DNA of 64,000 nt from Silene latifolia (lineage: Eukaryota; Streptophyta; Magnoliopsida; Caryophyllales; Caryophyllaceae), in contig NC_133532.1 in NCBI RefSeq assembly GCF_048544455.1, positions 16,556,948 through 16,620,947 of the forward strand. The letters are read 5' to 3'. Made by a program: the position numbers and the translations under genes. A model generated the notes under the pieces. The model searched no databases. It was not told the DNA's origin and saw nothing but the letters and a program-made list of their open reading frames with translations. Within the stretch, counting starts at the first letter, position 1. Each line of letters begins with the position of its first letter. Below are positions 24,543 to 36,083 of this stretch, in pieces.

Positions 24543-24562
24543 GCCCCACGGTGGGCGCCAAT
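24543..24562 (-). other. E3 primer-binding site
   Basis: On the minus strand, ATTGGCGCCCACCGTGGGGC follows the 5' LTR directly, in the standard primer-site position. Confidence 0.8.
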
Positions 24563-25249
24563 TGTTTTAGCAGGATTTTCCTGGATGGATCCGGCCTGAT
24601 TAGTGAGTAATTTGGGTATCTAGTTCTATAAGTTTGATAAGTTGTGCTTGGATAATCAGGAAAGACTAGGAGAAAAGAATAGTGTTTATATTATTTTGAT
24701 AAGCTGAATACAAATTTTGTTTAAGTAAGTGAATGTACGTAAAATGATGAAAAGATAAGTAATAGAATAGTTTCACACTAATGAATAATCAATATCTTTG
24801 CCAATGCCAGAATTACAATATTTATAATCATAAAAACGAACGTTGTACTGGTCTTCAACGCCCTCCCCTTTTGTAGGAGCTGTTACCGGATTAATAGGAC
24901 ATATTCCCTATTAATCCGGTTGACTCGTTCCTATTTGATTGATCCTTAACTTCTTCTTTCTTTGCACGTCCAGGTTCATGGGCAATATGGTTTTATAATT
25001 AGACTTAGTCTTCCTTGAGGATAGGGCACGAATATATATCTTTACATAACCGTTTTGCTTCTTCCTCAGCTTAATTTAGCCTGCTTTAATACTCTGCCAG
25101 GCTACTCTGTACTTACCATCAGGCTTCTCTTGTAAGATAAGGCAGCTTGATTGCAATAACAGCTAGAATTGTCCGGTCTTCGTCTTCTTCAGTCAGCCTT
25201 GTGAGGTCAGGCCAGGTTATGGTCAGGCCAGGCTAATTTGGGCCTAACA
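24563..25249 (-). repeat. E3 5' LTR
   Basis: 687 bp, same ends as the left copy. The only differences I see are near 24858, 24910 and 25182. Confidence 0.95.
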
Positions 25250-25254
25250 CAAGT

Positions 25255-26491
25255 AATCCTGAATTTTAAGCTTAATGGTACCTATCCACCGGATATGGAC
25301 AAGAGGGGACAACGTGCTATACGCCTACTAGCTTCCCAATACATTCTCATGCAAGGAGAATTATACAAAAGAACACCTCTTGGTGTAGTCCTACGTTGCC
25401 TTGATCATTCACAGGCACGAAAGGTGATGGAAGAAGTCCACGACGGAGAATGCGGTCCTCACATGAGTGGACCCATGATGGCAAAGAAAATCACACGTTT
25501 GGGATATTATTGGACCACAATGGAATCCGATTGTATCAAATACGTAAGGCATTGCCACAACTGCCAAATCTTCGGAAATGTACAACATGTCCCTCCTTCA
25601 TTGCTCTATACAATGACATCCCCTTGGCCATTTTCTGCATGGGGAATTGACATAATCGGGAAGATAACCCCAGCCGGAACAGGAGGTCACTGTTTCATTC
25701 TAGTAGCAATCGACTATTTCACCAAATGGGTAGAAGCGGCTTCCTACACTGGTCTTACGGCTAAAAATGTGGCAACATTCATACAAAACAACATCATCTG
25801 TCGATATGGTTGCCCACATGAGATCATTAGCGATAACGGATCACATTTCTAAGCTGAAACCGAACAATTGCTAACCAAATACAAGATTAAGCATCACCAC
25901 TCTTTGCCCTATAGACCACAGACTAACGGCGCGATAGAGGCGGCAAACAAGAATGTTGTCACAATCCTCAAGAAAATGATTGACAACTATAGAGATTGTC
26001 CAAGCAAGATACCCTTTGCCTTATGGGGGTATCGTACATCTGTCAGGACGCCCACTGGGGCTACTCCTTTCTATTTGACCTACGGCATGGAAGCTGTACA
26101 ACCAGTCGAGCTAGAAATACCATCCTTGCGTATTTTACTAGAAAGTCAAATCCCGGAAGCCGATTGGAAGAGGGATAGATATGAAGAACTCATCCTCCTG
26201 GATGAACGTAGGCTGCGCGCCTTGCATAATGTCCAAACATATCAAGCACGTATCAAACGAGCTTTCAACAAAAGGGTTAGGCCAAGGAACATCAAAGAAG
26301 GAGACTTAGTGCTTAAATCGGTTAGAGCTCTCTTATCTGTTGACCCACGAGGAAAATTCAAACCTAATTGGGCTGGACCATTTCTAGTCAAATCCATACT
26401 CCCAGGGGGTGCGGTTAGGATCACAGACCTAGATGGGAATGAGTTTTCAAACCCAACAAACCTTGACCAACTGAAACGATACTATGCCTAA
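25255..26491 (+). pseudogene. E2 integrase region (continues after E3)
   Basis: HHCC zinc region (H and H in VHDGECGPHMSG, then HCHNC), about 25435-25565. The catalytic core follows, with WGIDIIGK, ISDNGSHF and IEAANKNV giving the D, D and E. The C-terminal domain includes FNKRVRPRNIKEGDLVL and NWAGPFLV and ends near 26491. It belongs to E2 and continues the pol split by E3. Broken, with few lesions in this part. Confidence 0.88.
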
Positions 26492-27043
26492 AATAGGAAT
26501 GAAAACGCGCCTCGCGTAAACCCACGTGTCGCTCTTGTGGCACTAAATAAACGGCCCCTGGCCAAGCTGAAATAAGCTAAATGTCACTGTGCTCTTGCAT
26601 TTTGACAAATTTGTCATCCTCATATCATCAAACAAACTAAATTCGCACCTTCAGAGTAAGCAAAAGCTCATGCTTCTTTTCTAAGTTCATTACAACCTCT
26701 TGCTTCGAACAATTATTCTTTTACATTTACTTGAACTACGCGCAAGGGTTTGATTTCGCTTTTTTAAGTGAATACGTAGGCAATCCTTCACTTGATTCAA
26801 CCCATTATATCTAAAATGTAAATAGAAGGACATTTGCATTGCATTTGAAATTCGACAAGAATAATAAATAGAAAATTACAAAGGTTTCATAACCACTTAA
26901 ACTTTTTATTTCATTCGTTTTCTTCTAATAATAATACGCTACATAATAAAAAAATAGAAGAGGCTAGGATTCTAAAAATCCCTCCTTTTTATTACAACAG
27001 AAATAATAATAATAATAATCCAATAATAATAAAGAGACTTGGG
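26492..27043 (+). other. E2 spacer between pol and antisense genes
   Basis: AT-rich, with an (AAT)n-type run at about 27001-27033. It lies between the convergent ends of pol (plus) and the antisense gene (minus). No gene seen. Confidence 0.6.
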
Positions 27044-28529
27044 CTACTCCTCCATCTTCCCCTTGCCCTTGTCATTCCTGTCATATTTCTTATCACGACC
27101 TCGAGCCGGACGCTCTTGCGCCACTTCAGACCTAATCACCAACGGCCTTTCCCGAGGTCTAGCTTTTCCATTCTTGCCAATCACCATTTCCGCGACAGGA
27201 GCAGTCTTTGGTTTCTTCGAAGGATGAACGACTTGAAACCCGGCTTCTTCTTCTCCCTCTGTCAGATGCTTCTCTTTCTCTTTCTCTCCCTCGCGCACCT
27301 TGTAGTCGATGGGCTCGCGCTTCCTCAACTTCTCGCGCTCTTCCGGAGTTGTAGCCTTTCTCCACCTCAGATAAGAATCCGACACCCATAAAGCATTGGC
27401 GGAGAAATTCAAGAACCACATGTTTCTTTGGGCCCATTTGATAGCCCACTCTTTTCGGCTCTCTGTAGTAAGCGCCATAGCAATCGCAGACGGTATCAAG
27501 CCTCGGGATCGTCCTTTTTGCACCCAACTTGTCTCATCACCTTTTCGGGAAGATGCACACCATAAACTCCAATCCAGGAATGCGCACCGACCTAGTGGGA
27601 TCCAAAGAAGACACTCCAGTGACGGACTTGAGGTGCCACCATGGAACGACCCACCTGATCAACGGGCCATCATCACTCTTCAGCTTGTTCTTCCAATAAT
27701 CACAGACCCGGGTGAAGTCCACCATATACAACCTTGTCCTCATCGCGATCGAGCGAGCATGATAGGAAAGTGCATGAACTGGGGGCTCGATCAATCGGAG
27801 CCGCTCCATAAGCCAAACCTACCAAAAGCAGGTATTAGACAAAAAAAACAAAAAGCAAGAAAAAAAAGAAACGAAAAAGAAAAAGGTGTCTTTTACCTGC
27901 AAGATGACGGGACTCCCCAAGAACGGCAGATCACGGTTGGATTTCCTATTATCCAAACCCAATATAATCTCTCCTAAGCATAAGCAAGCTGGGCTCCTAC
28001 GCAGCTCCATCTGCTCAACAAGGCCCAGAAGTCGGGGATCACCTCTCAAGTCTTCATCAACATGCCCTTGGAAGACATACACATGCAACAAGCAAAAGCC
28101 AAATGCCCTCCGCCTAGCAACATGAGAAACGGTGGGGTCGGCCCTATTGATGAATCGATCTATGAAGTCCAACATTCTCACACCTTTTGAGGTAACTAGA
28201 CGGTCCACCTCAAGTCTAGTCAATCCGAGCAAGTCTCTAAATTTGCTTTTGTACCCTTGAGAAATTGAAGGAATAGCAGGCAAATGTTCGGGGTCCCATC
28301 CACCAATAGCAGCAATCTCTTCAGGAAAGGGGCAAATATCACCTCCAGGGAACGCAAAAACATGGTAATTTGGGTCCCAATAGTCAAGGCAAACATCCAA
28401 GAACGGTTTCACAACCTTGATGAGTTTCAAACTCAACAACGATCCAAAGTTATAATAACCCATATCATGCTTCTCCATATTTGAAAACTCGTTGGTCCAT
28501 TCCTTCAAGCGGATCTCTAAAGTATTCAT
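27044..28529 (-). pseudogene. E2 antisense gene B (DUF7745-like)
   Basis: Exon 1 runs from an ATG at 28529 to a donor near 27897 (CTTGCAG|GTAAAA). It encodes about 210 residues, including LDYWDPNYHVFAFPGGDICP and FPEEIAAIGGWDPE, which resemble the DUF7745 family found in plant retroelement accessory genes. Coding similarity continues after an acceptor near 27825 (PCCTGCTTTTGGTAG-like) with a basic, Lys-rich C-terminus near 27100-27300. It has its own TATA box and palindromic module upstream. The later part is damaged. Assignment to DUF7745 is by eye and uncertain. Confidence 0.55.
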
Positions 28530-28617
28530 GATGAGAAAATTTATTTTGAAGGGTTTTGTGTAATTAGACGAAGAATAGACGGAAGATTTGTGTGAATAAA
28601 AGCTCCCTCGACGCTTC

Positions 28618-28625
28618 TATTTATA
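28618..28625 (-). promoter_or_regulatory. TATA box of E2 antisense gene B
   Basis: TATAAATA on the minus strand about 90 bp upstream of the ATG at 28529, a typical plant spacing for a promoter with a short leader. Confidence 0.65.
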
Positions 28626-28666
28626 CTAATTGTTGTTTCCAAAAATCCGTCAGAACGGAACAACTT

Positions 28667-28700
28667 GGGAACAGGCGCAGCACCTGCTGCGCCTCTTCCC
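28667..28700. repeat. GC-rich palindromic module upstream of antisense gene B
   Basis: GGGAACAGGCGCAGC and GCTGCGCCTCTTCCC flank the loop ACCT. It is the same module as in the E2 LTRs and lies about 45 bp upstream of the TATA box. Confidence 0.8.
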
Positions 28701-29136
28701 GAGCTTCACTTCTGTGATTTTCCGCGTTGGATCTTTCCTAATTCCATAACGAATAATTTCCTATTCCTACAGGTTATTATTTTGGTAAATACGGGAAATT
28801 ACCATGTTTCAGGTTTCCTAAATTCGCGGGCACGCATTTCGAGGCGACATCGACATTTCTGCCATTATATTACGCTTGTATATTTTCATTTTAGGAAATA
28901 AATTTCATTTTTTATTTTAGGAAATAATTTTCATTTTAAATTTCAACTTGTAAATATTAATTTCTATTCTTTAATTTCATTTCTAAACTTATAGATTTCT
29001 ATTTTTTTCTTTTTTTAGGGGGTAACCCTCCCTACCGTCCGGTCATTTCCGGCAAAAATTTTGCATTTTTGCATTTTTCGCGTTCTTTTGAGTCTCTCAT
29101 TTTGCGCTAATTAAGGCCATATGTATATAAAAATGT

Positions 29137-32100
29137 ATGCTTTGCGTGTTTTTTCTATGTAAATTTTGGCAGCATGACGGCGTAAACCGTCATCTACCAA
29201 ACCTGTTCGAAACTAACCTGCAGACACAAGCAATACAACCCGGCAGCAAAGGCACTCAGGCCATCGTATATATACCAAACGGAGGAAATGTACAAACTGG
29301 GGGCTCGAGCCCCAAACAAAGTAAAAAAATGTTCAAAATGATAGTCCCAATGTACAAATGTACAAGACACAGCCAACAAACAAAAAAGCTACACAAAACT
29401 ACTGCTGGGCGCCCTCCAACTCTGCAACTCTCGCCAAGAGAGCGGCGATCTCGGCATCCCGAACCTCGAGCTCCCTCAACACGCGAGCTGTCTCCTCCGA
29501 GATCGGGTCAACTCTCGCTCCAACTCGCGGTCACCCTGTAAACAAGAAAATTGGCTCATGTCAATCAATTCAAGCAAAATCAGAAAATCAAACAAAAAGA
29601 AAAATCAAAAAGGAAATAGGTGTAAGGTTCATACCTGACGACCTCGACCGCCGACAAGTGCCTCGACGGCAGTAGCTCGCAGCCGGTTGGCCACCCTCCA
29701 CAACGCCACAAACCGAGACGGCGCAACCTGCATTTTAAAAAGAAATTCTCAACAATTAAACAAATTCAATCAAATGTGTTCTTACACAAAGGATATACAG
29801 ATTAGAGGCTCGCCCTCCGAATCAAATGCTGCCAATCATCCAGGCCAGCATCCGTCACGGCTACGTCAAAGTCACGCAGCTCGGAGATCATCGTCCTCCC
29901 GGTCGCGTCATTGTACTCGAGGGTCTCGGGGTACTCTGGGGGCTCGATGCCCGCCGCCTCGACCTCCTACAAAGACAAATGGTTCTCATCAATCGATGAT
30001 CTTTCATAATGATTCTCGAAAATCAAATCAAAAGGAAAAATAAAAGATACTCACCACCACTGGCCAGTACGCCAATCTCCCGTAAAGGAACGCCGAGTAA
30101 TCCTCGCCGGGAAGAAGAAGGTCGTCACCATCGGCACCAGCCCAAGTCCGCCTCCCTCTCGGCCTCGAAGGCTCCCTAAACATCGTCCGGGAGGATCGAC
30201 GGGAACCGTCAACACGCCCGCGAGCACCGACGAGCCAAGCGCGCCAAGTACTACACAGACCCATTGACGTCCTCAACGTTAGTCGGCCCGAGCTCCTAGG
30301 CCGAAGGACCTCACCACAAAAGGAGGCGTTCAGCGTACTCCGCCCAAGGTCGGGGCACCCACCGAGACAAGATAAAAAGGATCATTTCTACGATCAATTA
30401 AAAGCAGATATAAGAAGCAAAAGCAAATATAAGTGGGATACTCACGCTCGGTCACCAAGAGCGTTCACATCCCGCCGGTAGACGTTGTGAGAAGAACGCT
30501 TGCTCTTCGTCCAACACATCACCCAATCCTTCACCACGGGATAGGCCCTCTCCAACGGCTCCGTCCTCTTGGGCGCGAGACTCGGGAAGTAGGAGTACAC
30601 CCACGCCGCAAAAAGCAAAATAATCAATGACGCTCTTTCGTAATTTGATAAAGAAAGGAATTTACTTTGGTCTAAAGGTAGGTTCATACCTCCAAAGCAG
30701 TAGTCCAGTCCGACAAAGCACCAGGAGAAGTCCCCTTCTCCATCAATTCCGGACGAATCATGGCCCTCATAAAACGGATGAGGACCGCAAAACCAGAAAG
30801 TGACCCGGCCCCAACGTCCCGGGGAACTCGGGTCAAAAAGGAAGGGAAGAAGCTTCGTCGATGACCTCTCGCCCTTGTCTCCGAGGTAAATCGAAGACGA
30901 AACCACGAGCACGAGACGAGCCCTCACTCAGACAGGAGGAGGAGCCGTCTCCCTCCCATCAATCGTCACGGCCACGGGTCTTCCCGCAAAGTAGTCTCGA
31001 ACGTAAGAACGGGTATCAAACCCAAGAATATGTGACCTTCGGCGACAAGTTCCACCGATCAATCTCCTCGCCTCGGCCGAGTCCGCCCTCATGGCGATCA
31101 CCGGCCACACCACCTCCTCGGTCCCGCACTGGACGAGAAATCATGCCGTAATCCTCCAAAGTGACTCCCACCTCACCAAAAGGCATGTGAAACGTGGAAG
31201 TCGTATCCCAGAATCGGTCCAAGAAAGCACGGACCAGGCTAAGGTTAGCCAGCAACTTCCTCTTCGCGATATCCCTCCAGACCTGAACCAAAGGACCAAA
31301 CGCTTCACGCTCGATCATGGCCCTCTCCTCCGCCGACAGCCGCTCGTAGTGCTCCATCGCTGTCGTGTAACCCGAGAACGACCTGATGTTACCGGCCTCC
31401 TATTATGATTTGAAACAAAGCTATCTTTAGTTTTGAATAAAATTTGAAAGAAATTTGGACAAATGAACGAAAGGGGATGAGTAGTGAGTAGTGAATTCCT
31501 ATTTACCAAACTCTTCACAGTCCTGTAAGACAGGTGACCCTCTGCAGCCCACACCAGGTGCCTGCTCTCCCAAGTCTCAGCCCACGCAGGAGCTCCTCTC
31601 AGCTGACGACCTCCTCGCCCGACGTTGGCCCGTCTCGGGGCCTCCTCCTCCTCAACGGCCTCCTCCTCGTGAAGCTCGTCCCCAGCAGCCATCACCGCAG
31701 CGGTGAAGGCCTGCTCTAAAGCCTCCTCGACAGTAGCAGCGTCGATCTCCATGGGAGCTCTCCCAGAAGTAGAAGCCTCATCACCTGCAACATTAAAGCA
31801 AATTCAGGCCGCGTCACATGACGACAAGCCTTGGTTAAGGGATTTTCGAGCCTTCGGAAGCCCTGAAACCGCTCTCTTTTCGCCATCCTTGGCCATATTC
31901 CCACCAACCCGATCACTCATGTGATAAATTGGGTCAAGTCAAGCCTAATTCGAAGCCTAGTTCCGGGTTCGAGTCGAAAATTCGGCAGCATTTCGCTATA
32001 ATGGCGATTATGCCCTAGAAAAGTGTCCTGAAAAAGCTGTCACAAACTAAAATTCCGAGATGGTAGAAAGTTTACCCATCATTCAAGGATCCCAAATATC

Positions 32101-32403
32101 AAGTTTCATTACAAATGGGCAATCCTAAGACTATTTTCGAAGCAGTTTACGGTTCAGTTGTAAAACCGTCTCAAATTTCACTCAAAGGCTCAAAACTTGA
32201 TGAAAATTCGAAATAAATACATGGTTGTATTCCTAACACTACCTACTATCCATTTCTAGTGTCAATTTGACAAAGCAAATTCATTTGGGGGAAAAGCCCC
32301 AAATTTTCGAGCAAATGGGTCACAAACCCTAGATTTTTCGGCTCAAAATTGGACAAATGTAGAAGATTAATGCAAGATTGAGACACATACCTCGATTAGT
32401 CAT
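29137..32403 (-). pseudogene. E2 antisense gene A (plant mobile domain-like)
   Basis: A short first exon begins at ATG 32403 and ends at a donor (ATCGAG|GTATGT). Further exon-like segments lie at about 31915-31785, 31783-31500 and 31399 onward. The segment around 31160-31220 reads FWDTTSTFHMPFGEVGVT and LEDYGMI, the hallmark of the plant mobile domain (aminotransferase-like). Similarity continues through about 30450-31110. The C-terminal part (about 29400-30200) looks coiled-coil and Arg/Glu rich. The gene runs opposite to gag-pol and is broken at several places. Confidence 0.65.
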
Positions 32404-32536
32404 GATCAATGCGAGCTTTTGAATCAAAACTTGGCGGAAATGGTGAAGATTTGAGAGAGAAATAAGAGATTTATGTTTCGAATAAAAATGAATAAAGCCT
32501 CCTGATTTTCGCGTTTTTACGCAGGAAAGTCAATTT

Positions 32537-32600
32537 GGGGAATAGACGCAGCAGGCGCTGCGCCTCTTCCAAGAGACGCAGATCTTGCTGCGCCTCTTCC
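32537..32600. repeat. GC-rich palindromic module upstream of antisense gene A
   Basis: Two adjoining units: GGAATAGACGCAGC...GCTGCGCCTCTTCC, then AGACGCAGATC...TTGCTGCGCCTCTTCC. They lie about 130-200 bp upstream of the ATG at 32403, a distance similar to that in gene B. Confidence 0.8.
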
Positions 32601-32839
32601 TTTTGTTCCCTCCATACGGATTTTCAAAAATCCGTTATGAATTCGTTATTTGTGGGCCCATCTTTGGTGCGCCTCTTCCCCGATGTTATTTTCATTCTTT
32701 TGGTCCGTTTGACGATTTTCTTTCGTTCCGGCCCGCGTTCTCAAACCCGCAACAGACTGTTGTGTATTATTTATTCCTTCCAAGACCTTCTGCTTGTCGC
32801 AACGAGCATTTATTCCTTCACAGAGTTCGACACACCTTC

Positions 32840-33095
32840 ATTATGTCTCCAACTAGAGTAAGCGGATATACTTTCCCTCTCACGACAAGAAGAATCAATT
32901 CCCAATCGTGTCTCTAGCGAGAGTAAGCGGACGTACTGTCTATCTCAAGACGTAAGGATTGACGATCTACCTAAGCAGATTTCCTCCCAGCAGTTCCCGC
33001 CTGTGTCCTGCTACTCGCAATTATTTCTCGAAGACTACCCAAGCAGTTTTCCCTCAGCAGCTCCCGCCTGTGTCCTGCTACTCACAATGTTTCTT
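32840..33095 (+). repeat. Tandem repeats in the E2 3' untranslated region
   Basis: A pair with a 68-bp period starts at 32973 and 33041 (AAGCAG...CCCGCCTGTGTCCTGCTACTC). Just upstream, a diverged pair shares GAGTAAGCGGA. Tandem repeats in this position are known for Tat-lineage elements. Confidence 0.75.
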
Positions 33096-33651
33096 GTTTC
33101 CCCACAGAGTGCGACAAAGGCGTCGTTCTCCAGAAGTTCCCAAACCAAATCCTTATTTCTTAGGTTCGTAGACCCGAAATTAGGATTTTTTTAGCTATGG
33201 GATCCCAATCCTTTTAGGTTCATAAGCCTTCAAATTCCCAAACCAATAGAGTTCCTATACCCAAGCTTTAGTTACCCTTAAGTTGAACTTACTTTAGGCC
33301 TCACTCCCGCCGATGCTTTCCTTTAGGGTCCCATACCCTAGCACCAATCCTTTTGTATCCTTTAGGTCTTATCCTTAGCTCCCATGCTCAACCTTAGCTC
33401 CTACGCACCCCCGGAAGCATCTCGAGGAAGAAGTCTCAGGTATGGTCTCTTCTTATGGCTGGCGAGCCTCCTTACGTAGTCTAATGGACTTTAAACGATC
33501 CTCCCCGATAGTCAACAGACTCTAAGATGTTCCCGACGACAGGTCCTTGGTTCAGACCCCTTGAACCGCCTCGCGTCGCCATAGTCGTCAGGTTGTAATC
33601 TTCGATTGACCTGATGGCTATACTTTGACTTTCGCCTTGTCCAAGCCTCGG

Positions 33652-33665
33652 TCAAAGTGGGGGCT
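33652..33665 (+). other. E2 polypurine tract
   Basis: CAAAGTGGGGGCT immediately before the 3' LTR, the expected plus-strand primer site. Confidence 0.7.
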
Positions 33666-36078
33666 CAGAGATACCTCATTTCGCACCTCCCGCAAACCAC
33701 CCGGTGATGATTGGGCCGCATGTTTGATACGCGGAACGATTTGTGACAATTCGTAAGATTATCGTCAAGTGATTGCTCAAATATTAATGTCTACCTCTTA
33801 GTTGTCATCTACGTGCCGATACGGTCGTTTTGACAGTAATTAGAGTACATTCGGAGTCCGGGCCTAAAACCGTCTCCATTTTCTGATAACCATTAAAACC
33901 CGAGTCAGAATGTTCTGGAATGTTCCGGATATTTCTATTCCATATTTCATAAATTTTATCTTTTAAGTAAGCAATTTCCCGTAATATTCACATAAGATAT
34001 TAAGGAAAACCGGATTATTTCCGTCCTACCATAACTCAAACACGGAAATCTCTCTTCACTAGGAGGAAACCACTTGGGAACAGACGCAGTGTCTTTGCGC
34101 CTCTTCCAAGAGACGCATGGGCTGCTGCGCCTCTTCCCGTGCCCTTTCTCGCATGTTTCTCGTATCTTTTTCATATCTTTCCGAGATTCACTTCCAAAGA
34201 GTCTCCGAAACCCTAATTCCTTCACGTGATTAGTATAACTAGGAGCCTTCGCTCCTCATATTTTTCACGCGAGTGTCCGCCCTTCTCTTCTCCCTTTGCA
34301 TTCTAGACTTTGTTCTTACTTTTTGGCGTCTACGTGCTTGAACTTTCGACCACGTAAGCTCGGATCCTTCTGAGTACCAGCCTCCCCGTTTGCATGACCG
34401 ACCAATTTGACCAACTACACTAATAATCAACTTAATTAACTTAATCGTTTTCCTCTTACGAGGGCACTTTCTTTGCATTCGCGTCGAGCATCACTAATCG
34501 ATATCTTAGTCCTTCTCGTTTCGTCAACATGTAAGTCTGAGGGTGTAAATCTCTCTTTTATTTATTGTATTTTATTTTATTGTATAATCAATTGTAAGGT
34601 TTATGTCGAAAATACCATTAAAACCGATTTCTAAAACCATGTTTAAAACCTCTTTTTTACGGATTTCCAGTAGATAACCGTCGAGAAAGGACGCAAAGAA
34701 TCGCCTGCGCCTCTTGAAGGAGCGTAGATTCTGTTGCGCCTCTTCGTGAGGGCCGCCGCAGTTCGCTTCCTTTCTTCTTCGTTAAATCCTCTCGTTATTC
34801 GTCAAAATCCTTCCTTTTGTTTCGTTTATTTGTTAATTCTTCGTTAGGATGGTATATAATTCACATGTATATTTATAATCAGCATTCATTAATATGTTTT
34901 AATCATCATAAATCCGACTTAAATCCCTAATAATCCAATATTTGCGGGTTTTCGTCATTAAATTCAATTCCGGGTTGTAGAGATTCAATTCATCCATATT
35001 GGATTTCTGGAATTCGTCTTTGATATAGTTTTCATCTGTTGTCGTCATTAATCCATTGTATCTAACCTAATTAATCGGTTTAATTTGTTTGACTCATTAA
35101 TATTTTTCACTTCTGTCATTATTCCATCCTGTAATTAATTCGTTCAATCCGTCTTATTCATGTTTTACTGTTTTCATGACCCATTCATATGTTAAATAAC
35201 ATGCTAATCACTTTCATCCGAGTAAATAATTTAATTGATCATTAAAATCACCAATTAACATTAACGGCTTGCAATTACGGCTTCACAGCCAGAACTGAGC
35301 CAAGGAACAAACGCAGCGTCTGCTGCGCCTATTCCAAAGGACGCACTCTCTCTGCTGCTTTGTTCTCGGCCGAGTTCGTCTCGAACTCCGTTTCTGCCTT
35401 GACGTAGTTTAATTAACGTACGTATTAACTAACTATTATCCGTAATATCACGCTAATTCCTGTTCGTTTATTTATTTTATTCTTTTATCTCTTTTTCTCA
35501 AATTATCCGTTTTAAAGGTATTTTCGACATAAATCGCCTATTTCGTTGTAATTAATGTAATTTATATTTATTGTACTTCATAATTATTGTATTTCTTTTA
35601 TTGCTTGTATGTTTTCACATGTAAATGGGCATTAAATCCTACTTTGACATTAATTGTTTGCTAATTATGTGTCAACCGACTTAGTCTAATTCTCACATGC
35701 TAGGATTAAAACTTGGATGTTGCATTGCATGCATATAATCGACGATATATCGAGTATAGATGATGTCCCTAATCATTAGTAGAGACCGCTATCGAGGCGG
35801 GCGGGATTAGGTGTTCGATCAAAAGAGCTTCCTAATATGTACCCTCACCCCTTACTCCAGATATCTGTGAACACCCGTGTTCATTGGCATCCACGAGAGT
35901 CATTCTAGACATAGAATGCTAAGGGTAACGATTGCTTAGTGTTCATGTCTCTACTTTGTGTCTTGACATGACACGAGGTACTCGAATGGTTCCAATTTCC
36001 CATAAAAATTGGTGGCGACTCCTTACAAAAATGCAAACGCTTGTTTCCCAAGCGCCCCCGTGGCCCCCGCTGTCCACA
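33666..36078 (+). repeat. E2 3' LTR
   Basis: Aligns with 6708-9086 and ends CGCTGTCCACA before GGATG. The palindromic patches at 34077-34137, 34688-34765 and 35303-35366 are the main regions of difference from the 5' LTR. Confidence 0.94.
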
Positions 36079-36083
36079 GGATG

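Larger units (their letters stand above)
15376..25249 (-). mobile_element. E3: Ty3/gypsy element on the minus strand, nested in E2 pol
   Basis: Two 687-bp LTRs differ at only three positions by my alignment and are bounded by CAAGT. The element reads on the minus strand: 5' LTR 24563-25249, primer site, gag, protease, reverse transcriptase, RNase H, integrase, then a plus-strand (antisense) accessory gene, then the 3' LTR. Gag knuckle and pol order fit the Tat lineage. The LTRs indicate a very recent insertion (about 0.2-0.3 million years at usual plant rates). Pol is nevertheless broken at roughly ten or more places. Confidence 0.93.
6708..36078 (+). mobile_element. E2: large Ty3/gypsy element of the Tat lineage, nested in E1 gag
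   Basis: Long LTRs (about 2.4 kb), a primer site, gag-protease, reverse transcriptase-RNase H and integrase are in sense. Two antisense genes and tandem repeats lie between pol and the 3' LTR. The GGATG duplication fixes the ends. Without E3 it is about 19.5 kb, in the range of Ogre/Retand-type Tat elements, which also carry antisense accessory genes. Outside GC-rich hypervariable patches the LTRs differ by roughly 25 substitutions in 2.2 kb, mostly transitions. It is therefore no older than E1. Structurally complete but broken: split by E3, with a handful of further lesions. Confidence 0.93.

Noticed and set aside
7280-34478. Identical 79-residue minus-strand open frames in both E2 LTRs (7280-7519 and 34239-34478)
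   Set aside because: They are the same LTR segment seen twice. The composition is basic, with no domain. Conservation is explained by LTR identity.
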